From: Streptomyces sp. SID8374
Lineage (GTDB): Bacteria > Actinomycetota > Actinomycetes > Streptomycetales > Streptomycetaceae
NCBI RefSeq assembly: GCF_009865135.1
Contig: NZ_WWGH01000001.1
Coordinates: 2,108,001-2,172,000, forward strand
DNA: 64,000 bases
Direction of reading: 5' to 3'
The notes beneath the pieces are model-generated. The model had not been told where the DNA came from. It saw only the letters and a program-made list of their open reading frames with translations, and did no database searches. The position numbers and the translations under genes are program-made. Shown here piece by piece: positions 44,921 to 53,873 of this stretch (position 1 is the first letter of the stretch; each line of letters begins with the position of its first letter).

Positions 44921-46053
44921 TGTTCCAAGCTCCGAGCGTATTCACAAGGGCCCCGCTCCCCCCGGTGACCCGGGAGCCGGAGCCCAGACGCGAGCAGACG
45001 CCCACCGCCCCGGCCCCCGCCGAGGCCCCGCCGGCGGCGGCGAAGAAGCGTGACCCCTACTTCGACAATGTGAAGTATCTGGCCATCGTCCTGGTCGCGG
45101 TGGCGCACGCCTGGGAACCGGTGATGGACGGCAGCCGGGCCACCCGGGCGCTCTACATGATCGTGTACACGTTCCACATGCCGGCCTTCATCCTCATCTC
45201 CGGCTATTTCTCCCGGACGTTCGACATGTCCGCCCCGAAGGTGAAGCGCCTGATCACCGGCGTCGCCGTGCCGTACGTTCTGTTCGAGACGGCCTACTCG
45301 CTCTTCAAGCGGTACGTGGACGATTCGCCCGACACCTCGATCACCCTGGTCGATCCGCTGTTCCTGACGTGGTTCCTGATCGCCCTGTTCATCTGGCGGG
45401 TCACCACGCCGATCTGGCTCACACTGCGCCATCCGCTGCCGGTGGCGCTCGCCATCGCCATGCTGGCCTCGATCTCCCCGGACATCGGCGACGACCTGGA
45501 TCTCCAGCGGGTCTTCCAGTTCCTGCCGTTCTTCGTCCTCGGCCTGCTGATGAGGCCCGAGCACTTCCAGCTGATCCGGCGCCGCGAGGTGCGGCTGCTC
45601 TCCCTGCCGCTGTTCGCGGGCGCCCTGCTGTTCGCGTACTGGATCGCCCCGCGCATGCAGCTCGGCTGGCTCTACCGCGCCAACAGCGCCCAGGAGATGG
45701 ACGCCCCGTGGTGGTCCGGCGCGGTGATGTCGCTGGCCCTGTTCGGCTGCGCACTGGCGCTGACCGTCGCCTTCCTGGCCTGGGTGCCGCGCAGGAACAT
45801 GTGGTTCACGGCGCTGGGCGCCGGGACCATCTGCGGCTATCTGCTCCACGGCTTCCTGATCAAGGGCGCCGTCTACACGGGCCTGTTCGACCGGTACACC
45901 TGGCTCTCCGACCCCGTCGGCCTGGTCGTCGTCTCGGTGGTGGCCGCGGTCGCGGTGACGCTCATGTGCTCGCCGCCGGTGGGCCGGGCCCTGAAGTTCG
46001 CCACCGAACCGGACATGCCGTGGGCGTTCCGGAAGGATCCCGCGAAGCGCTGA
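44920..46053 (+). CDS. Acyltransferase-3 family membrane protein
   Basis: 377 residues. A Pro/Ala-rich cytoplasmic start of about 40 residues is followed by YFDNVKYLAIVLVAVAHAWEP, the AT3 signature with D48 and the conserved His. About ten membrane helices follow, with FHMPAFILISGYFSR as the second conserved block. AT3 proteins transfer acyl groups to sugars, antibiotics or polysaccharides at the membrane. It is not closely similar to the other acyltransferase (4874) outside the motifs. ATG 44920 has AAGGTG upstream. Stands alone; substrate unknown. Confidence 0.85.
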   Translation: MFQAPSVFTRAPLPPVTREPEPRREQTPTAPAPAEAPPAAAKKRDPYFDNVKYLAIVLVAVAHAWEPVMDGSRATRALYMIVYTFHMPAFILISGYFSRTFDMSAPKVKRLITGVAVPYVLFETAYSLFKRYVDDSPDTSITLVDPLFLTWFLIALFIWRVTTPIWLTLRHPLPVALAIAMLASISPDIGDDLDLQRVFQFLPFFVLGLLMRPEHFQLIRRREVRLLSLPLFAGALLFAYWIAPRMQLGWLYRANSAQEMDAPWWSGAVMSLALFGCALALTVAFLAWVPRRNMWFTALGAGTICGYLLHGFLIKGAVYTGLFDRYTWLSDPVGLVVVSVVAAVAVTLMCSPPVGRALKFATEPDMPWAFRKDPAKR

Positions 46054-46086
46054 ACCCGCTCCCGCTCCTCGCTCTCCCTGCTTTTC

Positions 46087-46118
46087 GATCCACCCGTGGC
46101 GTCGGCCACGGGTGGATC
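46087..46118. terminator. Bidirectional terminator
   Basis: A perfect 14-bp stem (46087-46100 with 46105-46118) and GTCG tetraloop between convergent genes. The right arm includes the stop codon of the HD gene. Confidence 0.9.
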
Positions 46119-46617
46119 ACTGCGTTTCCGGGTTGGCCGAATCCTTTCGGTCCGAGGGCGGTTCCCCGCCGACCAGCCCCAACAGCGCCCGCACCTGCGC
46201 ATACTTCGCCGTCAGCCGGGTACGCACCGGCTCGTCCAGGACCGCGAGGCGGGCCGGATCCGCGTTGTGGGCCAGATCCGCCTCCTTGATGAGCAGCGCG
46301 CCCTCGGTGGCGAGGATCCGGGCCGTGTACGCGGACAGCTCCTCGCCCGGCCGCTTGGTGACGGCCAGGACCATGTCCTTGACCTCCTGCGGCAGAGCGG
46401 CCTCCGCCAGCCACCGCGCGGAGAGCGCTCCGTCCTCGACCGCGTCGTGCAGCCAGGCCGCCGCGATCTGCCGGTCGGTGCCGCCGCGCACCCGTACGCC
46501 CTCGGCCACCGCGGCCAGGTGTTCCGTGTACGGGCGGCCCGCCTTGTCGGTCTGTGTCGCATGGGCCTCACGGGCAAGAGCCTCGATCTCGGCCAGGTCC
46601 AGAGGGTCGTCAGCCAT
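46117..46617 (-). CDS. HD-domain hydrolase, similar to alarmone 3'-pyrophosphohydrolases
   Basis: 166 residues forming a compact HD domain: H33, H57-D58 (AAAWLHDAVED) and E61-D62, with D114 and N118 in KEADLAHNADPAR. The order and spacing resemble the hydrolase half of RelA/SpoT and the single-domain Mesh1-like hydrolases, which remove the 3' diphosphate of (p)ppGpp in a Mn-dependent way. There is no synthetase domain. Other HD enzymes acting on nucleotides are possible. ATG 46617. Cytosolic; neighbours do not explain its role. Confidence 0.75.
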   Translation of the reverse strand: MADDPLDLAEIEALAREAHATQTDKAGRPYTEHLAAVAEGVRVRGGTDRQIAAAWLHDAVEDGALSARWLAEAALPQEVKDMVLAVTKRPGEELSAYTARILATEGALLIKEADLAHNADPARLAVLDEPVRTRLTAKYAQVRALLGLVGGEPPSDRKDSANPETQ

Positions 46618-46768
46618 GGCCCGACTCTACGGCGGCGCCTCAACACCCGCCCTGGCCTGCGGCGTTACCGGGAGCGGGCCGCCGCTTGCCCGGCGAACAA
46701 AAGCCGACAATTCGGCGGCTTCATAGTTGCAGAGTCAATCGTTCGGTAAACTAATTACTGATGGTTTG

Positions 46769-46800
46769 TTGACGCCCTCTTGACACCCTCTTGACCTACC
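46769..46800 (+). repeat. Three tandem TTGAC repeats, 11-bp period
   Basis: TTGACGCCCTC, TTGACACCCTC and TTGACCTACC follow each other directly (46769, 46780, 46791), just before the ribosome site of the antiporter gene. The period equals one DNA helix turn, so a regulator could bind repeatedly on one face; it may also be the promoter -35 area. Confidence 0.6.
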
Positions 46801-46843
46801 GCGAAGGAACAGGCTCATCGGACACGCAGACACCCTCCTCGCC

Positions 46844-48043
46844 ATGGGCGGCGCCTTCCTGGCCGCTGCCGTCCTCGCCCGCCTCGGCGGCCGCATCGGG
46901 CTGCCGACGATCCCCCTGTTCATCCTGGCCGGCATCCTCCTCGGCCCCCACACCCCCGGTTACACGCTTCTCTCCAACCCGCACGACCTGGAGATGCTCT
47001 CCGCGCTGGGACTCGTCCTCCTGCTCTTCTACCTCGGGCTCGAGTTCCACATGGACGACCTCAAGACGGGTGGCCGCAAGATGGCCATCGCGGGCGGGAC
47101 GTATCTGGCCCTGAACGTGGGCGCCGGTCTCGGCTTCGGTTTCGCGCTCGGCTGGGGCACATCGGAGGCGCTGGTCCTCGCCGGTGTGCTCGGCATATCC
47201 TCGTCCGCCATCGTGACCAAGATCCTGGTGGACCTGGGGCGCATCGGTAATCCGGAGACCCGGCCGATCCTCGGCATCATCGTCGTCGAGGACGTCTTCC
47301 TCGCCCTCTACCTCGCGGCCCTCCAGCCGATCCTGTCCGGTGCGGACAGCCTCTCGGCGATGCTCGTGGACGGCGGCAAGGCCTTCGGCTTCCTGCTGCT
47401 GCTCGCCCTGGCCGCCCGGTTCGGGACGAAGCTCATCGGCAAGCTGATGAACACCAAGGACGACGAGCTCCTCGTCATCTCCTTCCTCGGTGTCGCGGTC
47501 TTCGTCGCCGGGGTCTCCGAGATGTTCGGCGTCGCCGACGCGATCGGTGCCTTCATGGTCGGCCTGATGCTCGGCTCCACCACGTCCGGCGAGCGCATCC
47601 TCAAGCTGGTCCACCCGCTGCGGGACGCGTTCGGCGCCATCTTCTTCTTCGCCTTCGGTCTCTCCATCGACCCGGGCGACCTCCTGAGCGTCTTCTGGCC
47701 GGTGCTGGCGGCCGTCATCCTGACGCTCGCGATGAACGTGGCCGCGGGTCTCGCGGCCGCCAGGATCTACAGCTTCGGCACCCAGGCCACGGCCAACATC
47801 GCCACCACGCTGGTGGCCCGGGGCGAGTTCGCGCTCATCCTGGCCACGATGGCGGCGGCCGCCGGACTGGACAACCGGCTCTCGCCCTTCATCGCCGGTT
47901 ACGTGCTCCTCCTCGCCGTCCTCGCTCCGCTGGCGGCCGGCCGTTCCCACTGGCTGGCCAAGGTCCTCCCCGGCGGACGCGGCAAGGACGGTGGCGGCAA
48001 GGACGGCGACAAGGATCAGGAACAGATCCCGGTGTCTGTCTGA
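46844..48043 (+). CDS. CPA2-family cation/proton antiporter (KefB-like)
   Basis: 399 residues from ATG 46844, with about twelve membrane helices. Typical motifs: LGLVLLLFYLGLEF, LGISSSAIVTKIL (helix 5 break), VVEDVFLALYL with the acidic pair of the ion site, FGVADAIGAFMVGLMLG and VARGEFALILA. It has no RCK/TrkA-N domain at the C-terminus, only a Gly/Lys/Asp-rich tail, so it is not a full KefB/C. The first helix looks cut short with this start. In frame, 9 codons upstream, ATC 46817 lies 8 nt after GAAGGA and would add (M)GHADTLLA, the N-terminus expected for the family. No ATG, GTG or TTG exists in that frame. Probably exchanges K+ or Na+ for H+. Confidence 0.88.
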   Translation: MGGAFLAAAVLARLGGRIGLPTIPLFILAGILLGPHTPGYTLLSNPHDLEMLSALGLVLLLFYLGLEFHMDDLKTGGRKMAIAGGTYLALNVGAGLGFGFALGWGTSEALVLAGVLGISSSAIVTKILVDLGRIGNPETRPILGIIVVEDVFLALYLAALQPILSGADSLSAMLVDGGKAFGFLLLLALAARFGTKLIGKLMNTKDDELLVISFLGVAVFVAGVSEMFGVADAIGAFMVGLMLGSTTSGERILKLVHPLRDAFGAIFFFAFGLSIDPGDLLSVFWPVLAAVILTLAMNVAAGLAAARIYSFGTQATANIATTLVARGEFALILATMAAAAGLDNRLSPFIAGYVLLLAVLAPLAAGRSHWLAKVLPGGRGKDGGGKDGDKDQEQIPVSV

Positions 48044-48070
48044 ACGGAGACGGAGGGCGTCCCCAGGAGT

Positions 48071-48110
48071 CACCCGGGGGTGATGATCACCACATCATCA
48101 TCTCCGGGTG
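48071..48110. terminator. Hairpin between the antiporter and phosphatase genes
   Basis: Outer arms CACCCGG (48071-48077) and CCGGGTG (48104-48110), and inner arms TGATGAT and ATCATCA (48081-48087, 48094-48100), between convergent stops. Confidence 0.7.
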
Positions 48111-48171
48111 ATGGGCCTCTCTCCGTTGACGCGGCCCTCACCTCGGGGCGCGTCCCGTCGACGCGGCCCGC

Positions 48172-49317
48172 TCAGGCCCTGCGGGAGAGCAGCAGGAGCG
48201 CCCGGTCGTCGTTGACGTCCTTGGCGCAGGCCTCGATCAGATGCCAGGCCGCGCCCTCGAAGCCGGTGGAGACATAGCGGTCGGCCTCGCCCGTCAGCCG
48301 GTCGATCCCCTCGGCGATGTCCCGGTCTGACGCCTCCACCAGGCCGTCCGTGAAGAGCATGAGTACGTCCCCGGGCGCGAGCGAGCCCTTGACCGCGTCG
48401 AACTCGGCCCCGTCGTAGACGCCGAGCAGCGGGCCCTCCCCCGACTTCTCCTCCCACTGGCCGCTGCCCGCGTGCAGTTGCAGGGCGGGCGGATGGCCGG
48501 CCGAGAAGATCTCGTAGTCGCCGGAGTCCAGGTCCAGCACCAGATGGATCGAGGTGGCGAACCCCTCGTCCCAGTCCTGGCGCAGCAGATAGCCGTTGGC
48601 GGCGGCGAGGAAGCCGTGCGGCGGCAGCGATCCGAGCAGGCCGCCGAAGGCGCCGGAGAGCAGCAGGGCCCGGGAGCCCGCGTCCATGCCCTTGCCGGAG
48701 ACGTCGGTGAGGACGACCTCCAGGGTCCGGCCGCCGTGGGTGCGGGCCGCGACGACGAAGTCCCCGGAGAAGGACTGGCCGCCGGCCGGGCGCAGGGCCA
48801 TCTCGCGGTGCCAGCCCTGGGGCAGCCGGGGCAGGGCGCTCTGGACCCGGATGCGTTCGCGCAGGTCGAAGAGCATGGTGCCGCCGCGCCGCCAGGGCAC
48901 GCCGACCCGGGCCCGGAACTGGGCGAGGATCAGCCCGAAGAACCCGCAGGCAGCGACCACGAGCACGGTGCCCGGGGTGACTCTGGCCGGCCCGTCGGCG
49001 TACGGCCCCAGCGTGAGCGCCTCCACGATCAGGGCGGCGGCGGACGTGGCGTACAGACCGAGCAGGCTGGCGGGGCGCAGCAGGAGGCCGCCCGCGACGA
49101 TGGGCAGGGCGAGGGCGGCCGGGTCGATCCAGACCGGGCTGGTGATGGTGGCGAAGGTGATGGCCGGGATGGTCAGCAGCAGACCGGCCATCGCGATCCA
49201 GTCGGAGCCGTCGCCCCGGAAGTAGTCCACCCCGGATTTGCGCAGCCCGATGCGGGCCCGGTGCATCGATCTGCGCCACCGGGCCCAGAAGTCGTCCACT
49301 CCTCCGCGACGGGCCAT
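48172..49317 (-). CDS. Membrane-bound PP2C (SpoIIE-type) serine phosphatase
   Basis: 381 residues. About four membrane helices lie in residues 40-155. The PPM/SpoIIE catalytic domain follows (about 165-381) with SGDFVVA, LTDVSGKGMDAG, AGHPPALQL and LMLFTDGLVEA, whose aspartates bind Mn/Mg. Such enzymes are common in Streptomyces and usually dephosphorylate anti-anti-sigma factors. No sensory PAS or GAF domain is present, so the membrane part may sense the signal. ATG 49317 has GATAGGG upstream; a GTG six codons earlier is possible. Confidence 0.9.
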   Translation of the reverse strand: MARRGGVDDFWARWRRSMHRARIGLRKSGVDYFRGDGSDWIAMAGLLLTIPAITFATITSPVWIDPAALALPIVAGGLLLRPASLLGLYATSAAALIVEALTLGPYADGPARVTPGTVLVVAACGFFGLILAQFRARVGVPWRRGGTMLFDLRERIRVQSALPRLPQGWHREMALRPAGGQSFSGDFVVAARTHGGRTLEVVLTDVSGKGMDAGSRALLLSGAFGGLLGSLPPHGFLAAANGYLLRQDWDEGFATSIHLVLDLDSGDYEIFSAGHPPALQLHAGSGQWEEKSGEGPLLGVYDGAEFDAVKGSLAPGDVLMLFTDGLVEASDRDIAEGIDRLTGEADRYVSTGFEGAAWHLIEACAKDVNDDRALLLLSRRA

Positions 49318-49422
49318 TGCCGGGACCCTATCCACCCGGACGCCTCCGGTGCAGGGGGACCCCGGTGACAATGCGCGCGAAATCGGGTCGTCCGGTGCGG
49401 CCGGCCCTGGTAGGGATGGCCT

Positions 49423-50658
49423 ATGACTTCTGAACTCCGTGTGCTGCGACCTGCTGACTGGGACGTCTGGTTCCCCTGCCTGGAGCGGGCGTTCGGGGGT
49501 GTGCTGTCCGCCCCGGAGTCGCGTGCGCTCTGGCGGGAGCTGGTCGAGTTCGACCGGTTCATCGGGCTCTGGGACGGGGAGGCGTGCGTCGGTACGGCGG
49601 GGGCGTACAGCTTCCGGCTGACCGTGCCCGGCGGGGCGGCGGTGCCCACGGCCGGGGTGACGATGGTGAGCGTGGCCGGGACGCACCGGCGGCGGGGGCT
49701 GCTGCGGACGATGATGCGGCGCCAGTTGGACGACGTACGGTCCTGGGGCGAGCCGCTCGCCGTGCTGACCGCTTCGGAGCCGGCGATCTACGGGCGCTTC
49801 GGGTACGGCGCCGCGACCCGGGCCCTGAGCCTGGACGTCGACACCGCCCGCGTACAGCTGGACCTGCCGCCGGGCACGGACGAGGTGCGGGTGCGCTACG
49901 CGGACCCGGTGGCGGCCCTGCCCGCCTGCGAGGACGTGTACGGGCGGCTCGCCGCCGAGCGTCCGGGCACGCCGGTGCGGCAGCCGAAGTGGGAGCAGGC
50001 CGCGGTGATCGACACGGAGCAGGACCGGGCGGGCGCCTCCCCGTTGCAGTGCGTGCTCGCGGAGCGGGACGGGGAGGTGGCGGGGTACGCCACGTTCCGG
50101 GTGCGGCCGGACTGGGACCGGGCGGGGCCCAAGGGGACGGTGGTGCTGCGGGATCTGGCGGCGCTGGACCCGGCGTCGTACGCGGCGCTGTGGCGGTTCC
50201 TGTTCGGCATCGACCTGACGTCGGCCGTGGCGGCGGGCGGGCGGCCGGTGGACGAGCCGCTGATGCAGCTGGTCTCGGATGTGCGGCGGTGCGAGGCGCG
50301 GGTGCAGGACTCGCTCTACGTACGGCTGGTGGAGGTGGGGGCGGCGCTGGAGGCCCGGGCGTACCGGACGCCGGTGGATGTGGTGCTGGAGGTGGAGGAC
50401 GCCTTCTGCCCGTGGAACGCGGGGCGCTGGCATCTGGTGGCGGACGCGAAGGGCGGTGCCTCGTGCCGGCGTGCGCCGGATCGCGCGCCGGATCTGGAGC
50501 TGTCGGTACGGGAGCTGGGCGCCGCCTACCTGGGCGGGGTGTCGTTCACCTCGCTCGCGGCGGCGGGCCGGGTGCGGGAGGTGCGTCCGGGCGCGGTGGA
50601 GGAGGCCTCGGCCGCGTTCTCGTGGCATGTGGAGCCGTGGCTGCCGCACAGCTTCTGA
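49423..50658 (+). CDS. Eis-like GNAT N-acetyltransferase
   Basis: 411 residues with the architecture of mycobacterial Eis: first GNAT domain with the acetyl-CoA loop VAGTHRRRGLLRTMM (about 85-99), a second degenerate GNAT domain, and a C-terminal SCP2-like domain (about 300-411). The C-terminal residue is Phe, as in Eis, whose terminal carboxylate takes part in catalysis. Eis enzymes acetylate several amines of aminoglycosides and also peptides. The natural substrate here is unknown. ATG 49423. Confidence 0.88.
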   Translation: MTSELRVLRPADWDVWFPCLERAFGGVLSAPESRALWRELVEFDRFIGLWDGEACVGTAGAYSFRLTVPGGAAVPTAGVTMVSVAGTHRRRGLLRTMMRRQLDDVRSWGEPLAVLTASEPAIYGRFGYGAATRALSLDVDTARVQLDLPPGTDEVRVRYADPVAALPACEDVYGRLAAERPGTPVRQPKWEQAAVIDTEQDRAGASPLQCVLAERDGEVAGYATFRVRPDWDRAGPKGTVVLRDLAALDPASYAALWRFLFGIDLTSAVAAGGRPVDEPLMQLVSDVRRCEARVQDSLYVRLVEVGAALEARAYRTPVDVVLEVEDAFCPWNAGRWHLVADAKGGASCRRAPDRAPDLELSVRELGAAYLGGVSFTSLAAAGRVREVRPGAVEEASAAFSWHVEPWLPHSF

Positions 50659-50688
50659 GACGACCGGGGACCGGGCGCCGGAGAGGCG

Positions 50689-51513
50689 TCAGGCGCCCGA
50701 CAGCCCCGGGTCCTGGCAGCGCGGGCACCAGAAGAGGTTGCGGGCGGCGAGGTCCGCCGTCCGGATCTCGCTCGCGCAGATGTGGCAGGGCAGGCCGGCC
50801 CGGCGGTAGACGTAGACCTCGCCGCCGTGGTCGTCCTTGCGGGGCGGGCGGCCCATCGCCTCGGGGAGGTGCTCGGGGCGGACGGTGTCGATCCGGTTGT
50901 TCGTCACGCCCTCACGCATCAGCTCCACCAGGTCCGCCCAGATGGCGTCCCACTCGGCGCGGGTGAGGTCCTTGCCCGCGCGGTACGGGTCGATGCCGTG
51001 GCGGAAGAGGACCTCGGCCCGGTAGACGTTGCCGACGCCCGCGATGACCTTCTGGTCCATCAGGAGGGCGGCGACGGTGGTCCGGCTGCGGGAGATCCGC
51101 TGCCAGGCGCGCTCGCCGTCCTCGTCGCCCCGGAGCGGGTCCGGGCCGAGGCGCTCGTGTATCGCGCGCTTCTCGGGCTCGGTGATCAGGGCGCAGGTGG
51201 TGGGCCCGCGCAGATCGGCGTGGTGGGCCGCGTTGACCAGGCGGAGGCGGACGGTCTCGGTGGGCGGCGGGGGCGGCGCGGTGCCGAAGCCGAGCTTGCC
51301 GAAGAGGCCGAGGTGGATGTGGACCCAGCCGGTGTCCCCGAAGCCCAGGAAGAGGTGCTTGCCGTGGGCGTCGGTGGTGGTGAGGGTGTGCCCGTCGAGG
51401 AGGGCCGCGCTGTCGGAGAACTTGCCCTGCGGGCTGCTCACCCGGACCGGTCCGCCCGCGAACCGCTCGGCGTGGTCCTGGGCGAGGCGGTGGATCGTGT
51501 GTCCCTCGGGCAC
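50689..51513 (-). CDS. nei: Fpg/Nei-family DNA glycosylase
   Basis: 274 residues. After processing it begins with the catalytic Pro-Glu (PEGHTIHRL), as in Nei/Fpg base-excision enzymes. H2TH segment: LMDQKVIAGVGNVYRAEVLFRHGIDP. The C-terminal zinc finger has CHIC...CPRC. It removes oxidised bases and nicks the strand. The GTG start at 51513 has AGGAG 12 nt upstream; the frame to 51801 runs through the upstream gene. Whether it prefers oxidised pyrimidines (Nei) or purines (Fpg) is not settled by sequence; the PEGHT start favours Nei. Confidence 0.93.
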   Translation of the reverse strand: MPEGHTIHRLAQDHAERFAGGPVRVSSPQGKFSDSAALLDGHTLTTTDAHGKHLFLGFGDTGWVHIHLGLFGKLGFGTAPPPPPTETVRLRLVNAAHHADLRGPTTCALITEPEKRAIHERLGPDPLRGDEDGERAWQRISRSRTTVAALLMDQKVIAGVGNVYRAEVLFRHGIDPYRAGKDLTRAEWDAIWADLVELMREGVTNNRIDTVRPEHLPEAMGRPPRKDDHGGEVYVYRRAGLPCHICASEIRTADLAARNLFWCPRCQDPGLSGA

Positions 51514-51558
51514 GGCGGGCTGCTCCTGTGGTTCCTGCGAAGGGTGGACGGCATGGCC

Positions 51559-51587
51559 GTGCCGCCGGGTTCGGGACCCGGCGGCAC
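51559..51587 (-). terminator. Terminator of rpiB
   Basis: A perfect 12-bp stem (51559-51570 with 51576-51587) and 5-nt loop, 15 bp past the rpiB stop. Confidence 0.88.
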
Positions 51588-51601
51588 AGGTTGCGTGGGG
51601 G

Positions 51602-52090
<489 letters not shown>

Positions 52091-52338
52091 GGTGCGAAGT
52101 GTGGCACGAACTTCGCGGGGTAGCGGTCAGCGGGGTCGGAGCCTGTCAGGTCGGGGGCGGTGCCGCCCCGGTCGGCCGGTGTGGCGAACGCCACTTGGGT
52201 AATGATCAGGCAAATCATCCGGAGCAGAGGGTTCCGTTTCTGCCGTCTTCCGGGCTTGAATGCGTGGCCTTGTCTTCCGCACCACCCCACGTGGAGCAGG
52301 GCACACCCTCATGCACGGAAACGTTAGGACTTCCCCCC

Positions 52339-53778
52339 ATGACGTCGCAGACGACGCTGGCGGAGCCGGGTCACGAGCCCGGTGAGCCGGATCGGCCCGA
52401 CTCCTCCGGCGGGCTTCAGGCCGGCCTGAAGAACCGCCACCTCTCGATGATCGCGATCGGCGGTGTGATCGGCGCGGGCCTCTTCGTGGGCTCCAGCGCG
52501 GGGATCGCGGCCGCCGGTCCGGCGATCCTGCTCTCGTACGCGATGGTCGGCCTGATGGTCGTCCTCGTGATGCGGATGCTCGGCGAGATGGCCGCCGCCC
52601 GCCCCAGCTCCGGCTCCTTCTCCGCCTACGCCGACCAGGCGCTGGGCCGTTGGGCCGGTTTCTCCATCGGCTGGCTCTACTGGTTCTTCTGGGTCGTGGT
52701 GCTCGCCGTCGAGGCCACGGCCGGCGCCAAGATCCTGGAGAGCTGGATCCCGGGTGTCCCGCAGTGGGCCTGGGCGCTGATCGTGATGGTCGTGCTGACC
52801 GCCACCAACCTGGTCTCGGTGGGCAGTTACGGCGAGTTCGAGTTCTGGTTCGCCGGGATCAAGGTCGTGGCGATCGGCGCGTTCGTGGTCGTCGGTCTGC
52901 TCGCCGTCTTCGGGTTCCTGCCCGGTTCGGACAACCCCGGCTCGGGGCTGGCCCATCTCACGGACTCCGGCGGGTTCTTCCCCGAAGGGCCGGGGGCCAT
53001 CCTCACCGGTGTGCTGATGGTGGTCTTCTCGTTCATGGGCAGCGAGATCGTGACCCTGGCGGCCGGTGAGTCGGCGGACCCGCAGCGGGCCGTGTCGAAG
53101 GCCACCAACAGCGTGATCTGGCGTATCGCCGTCTTCTACCTGGGCTCCATCTTCGTCGTGCTGACGCTGCTGCCGTGGAACGACCCGTCGATCCTGGAGA
53201 AGGGCAGCTATGTGGCCGCCCTCGACTCGATCGGCATCCCGCACGCGGGCCAGGTCATGGACTTCATCGTGCTGACGGCCGTGCTCTCCTGTCTCAACTC
53301 CGGCCTGTACACGGCCTCCAGGATGGCGTTCTCGCTCGGTGAGCGGGGCGACGCCCCGAAGTCCTTCGCCAAGGTCAACACGCGGGGTGTGCCGCAGGCG
53401 GCGATCCTGTCCTCGGTCGTCTTCGGCTTCGTGGCGGTGTTCTTCAACTACCAGTGGCCCGACACGGTGTTCCAGTTCCTGCTGAACTCCTCGGGTGCGG
53501 TGGCACTCTTCGTCTGGCTGGTCATCTGCTTCACCCAGCTGCGGATGCGCGGGATCATCCTGCGCGAGAGTCCGGGCAAGCTGGTCGTACGGATGTGGCT
53601 CTTCCCGTATCTGACCTGGGCGACGATCGCGATGATCTCCTTCGTCCTGGTCTACATGCTCACCGACGACGCCGCCCGCGAGCAGGTCGTGCTGTCGCTG
53701 CTGGTCGCGGCGCTGGTGGTGGGCATCTCGCTGGTGCGCGAGGCGCGCAGCCGCAAGGCGGTCACCCCCGCCGAGTGA
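52339..53778 (+). CDS. APC-superfamily amino acid permease, copy 1
   Basis: 479 residues, 12 membrane helices. The AAT-family hallmark is near the start: LKNRHLSMIAIGGVIGAGLFVGS, with RMLGEMAAARPSSGSFSAYAD after it and EFEFWFAGIKVVAI in the middle. Related to GabP and the aromatic, proline and GABA transporters; substrate not predictable. ATG 52339 with AGGA upstream. It resembles the permeases at 56108 and 57698 along its length. Confidence 0.92.
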   Translation: MTSQTTLAEPGHEPGEPDRPDSSGGLQAGLKNRHLSMIAIGGVIGAGLFVGSSAGIAAAGPAILLSYAMVGLMVVLVMRMLGEMAAARPSSGSFSAYADQALGRWAGFSIGWLYWFFWVVVLAVEATAGAKILESWIPGVPQWAWALIVMVVLTATNLVSVGSYGEFEFWFAGIKVVAIGAFVVVGLLAVFGFLPGSDNPGSGLAHLTDSGGFFPEGPGAILTGVLMVVFSFMGSEIVTLAAGESADPQRAVSKATNSVIWRIAVFYLGSIFVVLTLLPWNDPSILEKGSYVAALDSIGIPHAGQVMDFIVLTAVLSCLNSGLYTASRMAFSLGERGDAPKSFAKVNTRGVPQAAILSSVVFGFVAVFFNYQWPDTVFQFLLNSSGAVALFVWLVICFTQLRMRGIILRESPGKLVVRMWLFPYLTWATIAMISFVLVYMLTDDAAREQVVLSLLVAALVVGISLVREARSRKAVTPAE

Positions 53779-53792
53779 CACGTACGTGAGTG

Positions 53793-53817
53793 ATACGTGA
53801 CTGTAGATGTCACGTAT
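53793..53817. promoter_or_regulatory. Palindromic operator candidate before the flavin oxidoreductase gene
   Basis: ATACGTGAC-N7-GTCACGTAT, perfect 9-bp arms (53793-53801, 53809-53817), 57 bp before the ATG at 53874. Extra ACGTGA half-sites lie at the end of the permease gene. It looks like a GntR/TetR-type binding site; it could also end the permease transcript. Confidence 0.6.
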
Positions 53818-53873
53818 ATCGGGGAGGCTTTCCTTCGTACCGCGAAAAGTGCGAGCGAAGGAGAGCCTCCCTC

